The position numbers and the translations under genes were made by a program. A stretch of 64,000 bases of DNA from Sphingobacteriia bacterium (GTDB lineage: Bacteria > Bacteroidota > Bacteroidia > Chitinophagales > Chitinophagaceae), in assembly GCA_017304675.1 (NCBI GenBank), contig JAFKLS010000019.1:1-64000 (forward strand). The letters are read 5' to 3'. Of this stretch, positions 61,701 through 64,000 are shown piece after piece; position 1 is the first letter of the stretch, and each line of letters opens with the position of its first letter. The notes beneath the pieces are model-generated. The model did no database searches, was not told where the DNA came from, and worked only from the letters and a program-made list of their open reading frames with translations.

Positions 61701-63425
61701 TTAATCTCCAAGTACAGAAACCCTGCTGATGGTTTTTCCCTCTTCATCGTACAAATGAACACTGCAGGCCATACATGGATCAAAACTGTGAATGGTTCTC
61801 AATATTTCCAATGGTTGGTTTTCTATGGCAACAGGCGTATCTATTAGAGCTGCTTCGTAAGCAGACATCTGCCCTTTATGGTCTCTTGGTGATGCATTCC
61901 ACGTAGTAGGAACAACCAATTGATAGTTGGCGATTTTTTTATCTTCAATATTAATCCAGTGAGCCAATGCACCGCGTGGAGCTTCTGTATGTCCAACACC
62001 CATGGCCTGCTTGGGCCAGGTGGCAGGATCGAATTTGCTCATTTCTGCCATACGGGTATCGCCGTTTTTAATGTTAGCCAATAGCTGATTGTAAAACTCT
62101 ATTCCCCATTCGGCTACCAGCGTGCTTTCTAAACCGCGGGCCGCTGTTCTGCCCAGTGTAGAGAACAGCGCTGTAATAGGTATGTTCAGGTCTTTCAGCG
62201 CTTTGTCAACTACTGCTTTAAAATCTTCTCTTCCCCTGGCATATCCCACCAATACTCTTGCGAGAGGGCCAACTTCCATAGCATGGCCTTTCCAGCGAGG
62301 TGTTTTTAGATAACTATATTCTTTGGTAGTATCTAAATGTTCGAATGGTGGTTTAGGACCAGTATAATTAATTTTACTTTCTCCTTTCCAGGGATGTAAG
62401 CCCTTATCTTTCCCTTCTTTGTATTCGTACCAGGAATGCGTAATAAATTCTTGCACTTCATCTTCTTTCTTCAGGTCTACCTCATACACTTTTGTGATGT
62501 CTTTATTTAAGATAGCGCCTGCCGGGAATTTATAACTTGAAAGGTCTCGGTATCCGTTGGTAGGCAGGTCTCCATAAACCAGGTAATTACCAAGCCCGCT
62601 ACCAATGGCGCCCCAGTCTTTATAGAAAGAAGCTACGGCCATCAGGTCGGGTATATACACCTGTTCTACAAAATCTTTTCCATCTTTCAGTAATTGTCCA
62701 ACATAAGCTAAACGTTCTGCATTAATCCCGCTTACATCATCAATGCCAATGGCACAGGCCATGCCCCCAACCAAATAATTCGGGTGTGGATTTTTGCCTC
62801 CGAAAATGGCATGTACTTTTACAATTTCCTTTTGCCATTCTAATGCTTCTAAATAGTGTGCAAGACCAATTAAATTTACTTCTGCAGGAAGTTTATATGC
62901 AGGATGCCCCCAATAGGCATTGGCAAAAATTCCTAATTGCCCGCTTTCTACAAATTTTTTTACTCTTGTTTGTATGTCGCTGAAATAACCAACAGAACTT
63001 TTAGGCCATTTAGAAATACTTTGAGCTAGCTCTGAAGTTTTCTTAGAATCTGCCTTTAATGCGTTGACCACATCTACCCAGTCCATAGCATGTAAATGAT
63101 AAAAATGCACAACATGATCATGAATATATTGTGCACAAAACATAATGTTGCGTACAAGCTCTGCATTGGGTGGAACAACAATATCAAGCGCATCTTCAAC
63201 ACAACGTACAGATGTTAAGGAGTGAATGGAAGTACAAACACCACAAACCCTGCCAACAAAAGCCCATGCATCTTTAGGGTCTCTTCCTTTTAAAATCTCC
63301 TCCAGTAATCTTACCATGGTGCCGCTACTGTAGGCATCTTTAATTTTGCCGTTTTCTATATCGGCTTCCACGCGCAGGTGGCCTTCTATTCTTGTAATGG
63401 GGTCTACAACAATTCTTTTACTCAT
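61701..63425 (-). CDS. hyaB: [NiFe] hydrogenase large subunit (group 1, precursor)
   Basis: A 574-residue large subunit holding the Ni-Fe(CN)2CO site. The L1 motif RVCGVCTSIH supplies Cys61 and Cys64; the L2 motif DPCMACSVH supplies Cys551 and Cys554. After His557 there is a 17-residue tail, which the maturation protease should remove, so the gene encodes the unprocessed precursor. Other blocks typical of group 1 uptake enzymes, such as RIEGHLRVE and GHAMEVGPLAR, are intact. It is between the small subunit and cytochrome b genes in one operon. Confidence 0.96.
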   Translation of the reverse strand: MSKRIVVDPITRIEGHLRVEADIENGKIKDAYSSGTMVRLLEEILKGRDPKDAWAFVGRVCGVCTSIHSLTSVRCVEDALDIVVPPNAELVRNIMFCAQYIHDHVVHFYHLHAMDWVDVVNALKADSKKTSELAQSISKWPKSSVGYFSDIQTRVKKFVESGQLGIFANAYWGHPAYKLPAEVNLIGLAHYLEALEWQKEIVKVHAIFGGKNPHPNYLVGGMACAIGIDDVSGINAERLAYVGQLLKDGKDFVEQVYIPDLMAVASFYKDWGAIGSGLGNYLVYGDLPTNGYRDLSSYKFPAGAILNKDITKVYEVDLKKEDEVQEFITHSWYEYKEGKDKGLHPWKGESKINYTGPKPPFEHLDTTKEYSYLKTPRWKGHAMEVGPLARVLVGYARGREDFKAVVDKALKDLNIPITALFSTLGRTAARGLESTLVAEWGIEFYNQLLANIKNGDTRMAEMSKFDPATWPKQAMGVGHTEAPRGALAHWINIEDKKIANYQLVVPTTWNASPRDHKGQMSAYEAALIDTPVAIENQPLEILRTIHSFDPCMACSVHLYDEEGKTISRVSVLGD

Positions 63426-63450
63426 ACAACAGGTTGAATATTTTAATTAA

Positions 63451-64000
63451 TCATGATTCCAGTTCTTTCTCACTTTTCTGTCCTTCTTTTTCCAGTTCAA
63501 AAATTAATTTCTTTTTACGCACATTGGTAGCTATGGCATGAGCAGCTACTGCAACGCCCGTTGCTGCCAGAGCAGCCTTACCAATATTATCTGCTGTTGC
63601 TTCTATGCCAAAACCGGCGAAAGAAGAAGCACGTTCGTATAGTCTTCCGTTATCCCAATAATTCTCTTCACTGCATCCTATGCAGGGGTGGCCCGACTGA
63701 ATAGGGTAGCTGGTACCATTGTTCCATTTCATTACACCACATGCATTGTAGGTAGAAGGACCTTTACAACCTACTTTATACAAACAATATCCTTTTTTTG
63801 CGTTCTCATCGTCAAAAGATTCTACAAATAAACCTGCATCATAAAAAGGTCTGCGATAGCAGGAGTCGTGAACCCGTTTACTATAAAATGCCTTAGGTCT
63901 TCCCAGTTTATCTAATTCGGGTATTCTGCCAAAAGTTAAATAGTGTACAATAACGCCGGCCATTACTTCTCCAATAGGCGGGCAACCCGGAACTTTTATC
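63451..64000 (-). CDS. hyaA: [NiFe] hydrogenase small subunit, C-terminal part (cut by window edge)
   Basis: About 182 codons of the 3' part are in the window; the frame stays open to the right edge, so the first Met seen inside is not the start. The Fe-S binding GCPPIGEV lies near the edge, followed by [26 protein letters not shown] and HPCIGCSE, giving the Cys/His set for the proximal-to-distal clusters. A hydrophobic helix ([15 protein letters not shown]) and a charged tail at the end form the membrane anchor. The twin-arginine signal and the extra Cys that mark oxygen-tolerant enzymes, if present, are outside the window. Confidence 0.92.
   Translation of the reverse strand, partial: IKVPGCPPIGEVMAGVIVHYLTFGRIPELDKLGRPKAFYSKRVHDSCYRRPFYDAGLFVESFDDENAKKGYCLYKVGCKGPSTYNACGVMKWNNGTSYPIQSGHPCIGCSEENYWDNGRLYERASSFAGFGIEATADNIGKAALAATGVAVAAHAIATNVRKKKLIFELEKEGQKSEKELES

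Noticed and set aside
1..64000. Mobile elements, prophage, CRISPR array or defence island
   Set aside because: No transposase, integrase, phage structural gene, regularly spaced repeat or restriction/toxin gene was seen; gene content is mainly core metabolism and envelope functions.

Overview
The window is a gene-dense, moderately AT-rich bacterial chromosome segment from a member of the Bacteroidota, most likely a Chitinophagaceae-type organism (the family assignment is inference). The evidence is a 1740-residue adhesin-like protein ending in a gliding-motility/T9SS type B sorting domain, followed by a PorP/SprF protein; the miaB - sigma54 activator - lptE - TPR-like - secG gene order; many Bacteroidota-style secreted proteins and lipoproteins; TAnnTTTG promoter motifs placed very close to start codons; and few recognisable Shine-Dalgarno sites. 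No insertion sequence, prophage, CRISPR array, rRNA or tRNA was seen, and no gap between genes exceeds about 300 bases.

Layout. 0-6.4 kb (minus): a cut nagB, a GH20 hexosaminidase and a CocE-type hydrolase, then pfkA-pyk ending in a terminator. 6.5-16.2 kb: a RmlD-like reductase and a CHAD protein; convergent to them an arginine deiminase and a CtlX-type citrulline hydrolase; an isolated CrtA-like carotenoid oxygenase; then hutI, a cation/proton antiporter, hutG and a secreted protein of unknown function in one run. 16.2-25.2 kb: an ABC-F protein, a DUF3347-like lipoprotein, a secreted two-domain protein, thrS-infC (without the usual rpmI-rplT), ndk, a DHH phosphoesterase and an FKBP lipoprotein. 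25.3-32.7 kb (minus): the envelope run miaB, sigma54 activator, lptE, TPR-like, secG, mltG and a YihY/BrkB membrane protein, with an Hpt protein upstream.

32.7-44.7 kb: a DUF3078 protein, purK, hpd, an L,D-transpeptidase, a hybrid histidine kinase, two aspartate kinases, a transglutaminase-like protein, a front-end fatty-acid desaturase and a DUF721 protein. 44.7-50.9 kb: recF, pyrR, pyrB, coaD, a NUDIX hydrolase, pyrE, a secreted HMA-like protein, an LEA-type lipoprotein and a WbqC-family protein. 50.9-60.3 kb: the giant PKD/IgGFc-binding T9SS cargo with PorP/SprF, a TRIC-type channel, an ABM monooxygenase-like protein, mgtE and a SET-domain protein. 60.4-64 kb (minus): a membrane-bound [NiFe] uptake hydrogenase operon (small subunit cut by the window edge, large subunit, cytochrome b, maturation protease).

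Most of the segment is housekeeping plus catabolic and envelope genes. The points most worth a second look are the hydrogenase, the arginine deiminase-CtlX pair with an antisense overlap onto the catalytic cysteine codon, the hut operon with an embedded antiporter, the isolated crtA homologue, the missing rpmI-rplT after infC, the SET protein, and a 58-base imperfect inverted repeat before the L,D-transpeptidase. I did not find a convincing, wholly undescribed multi-gene system.
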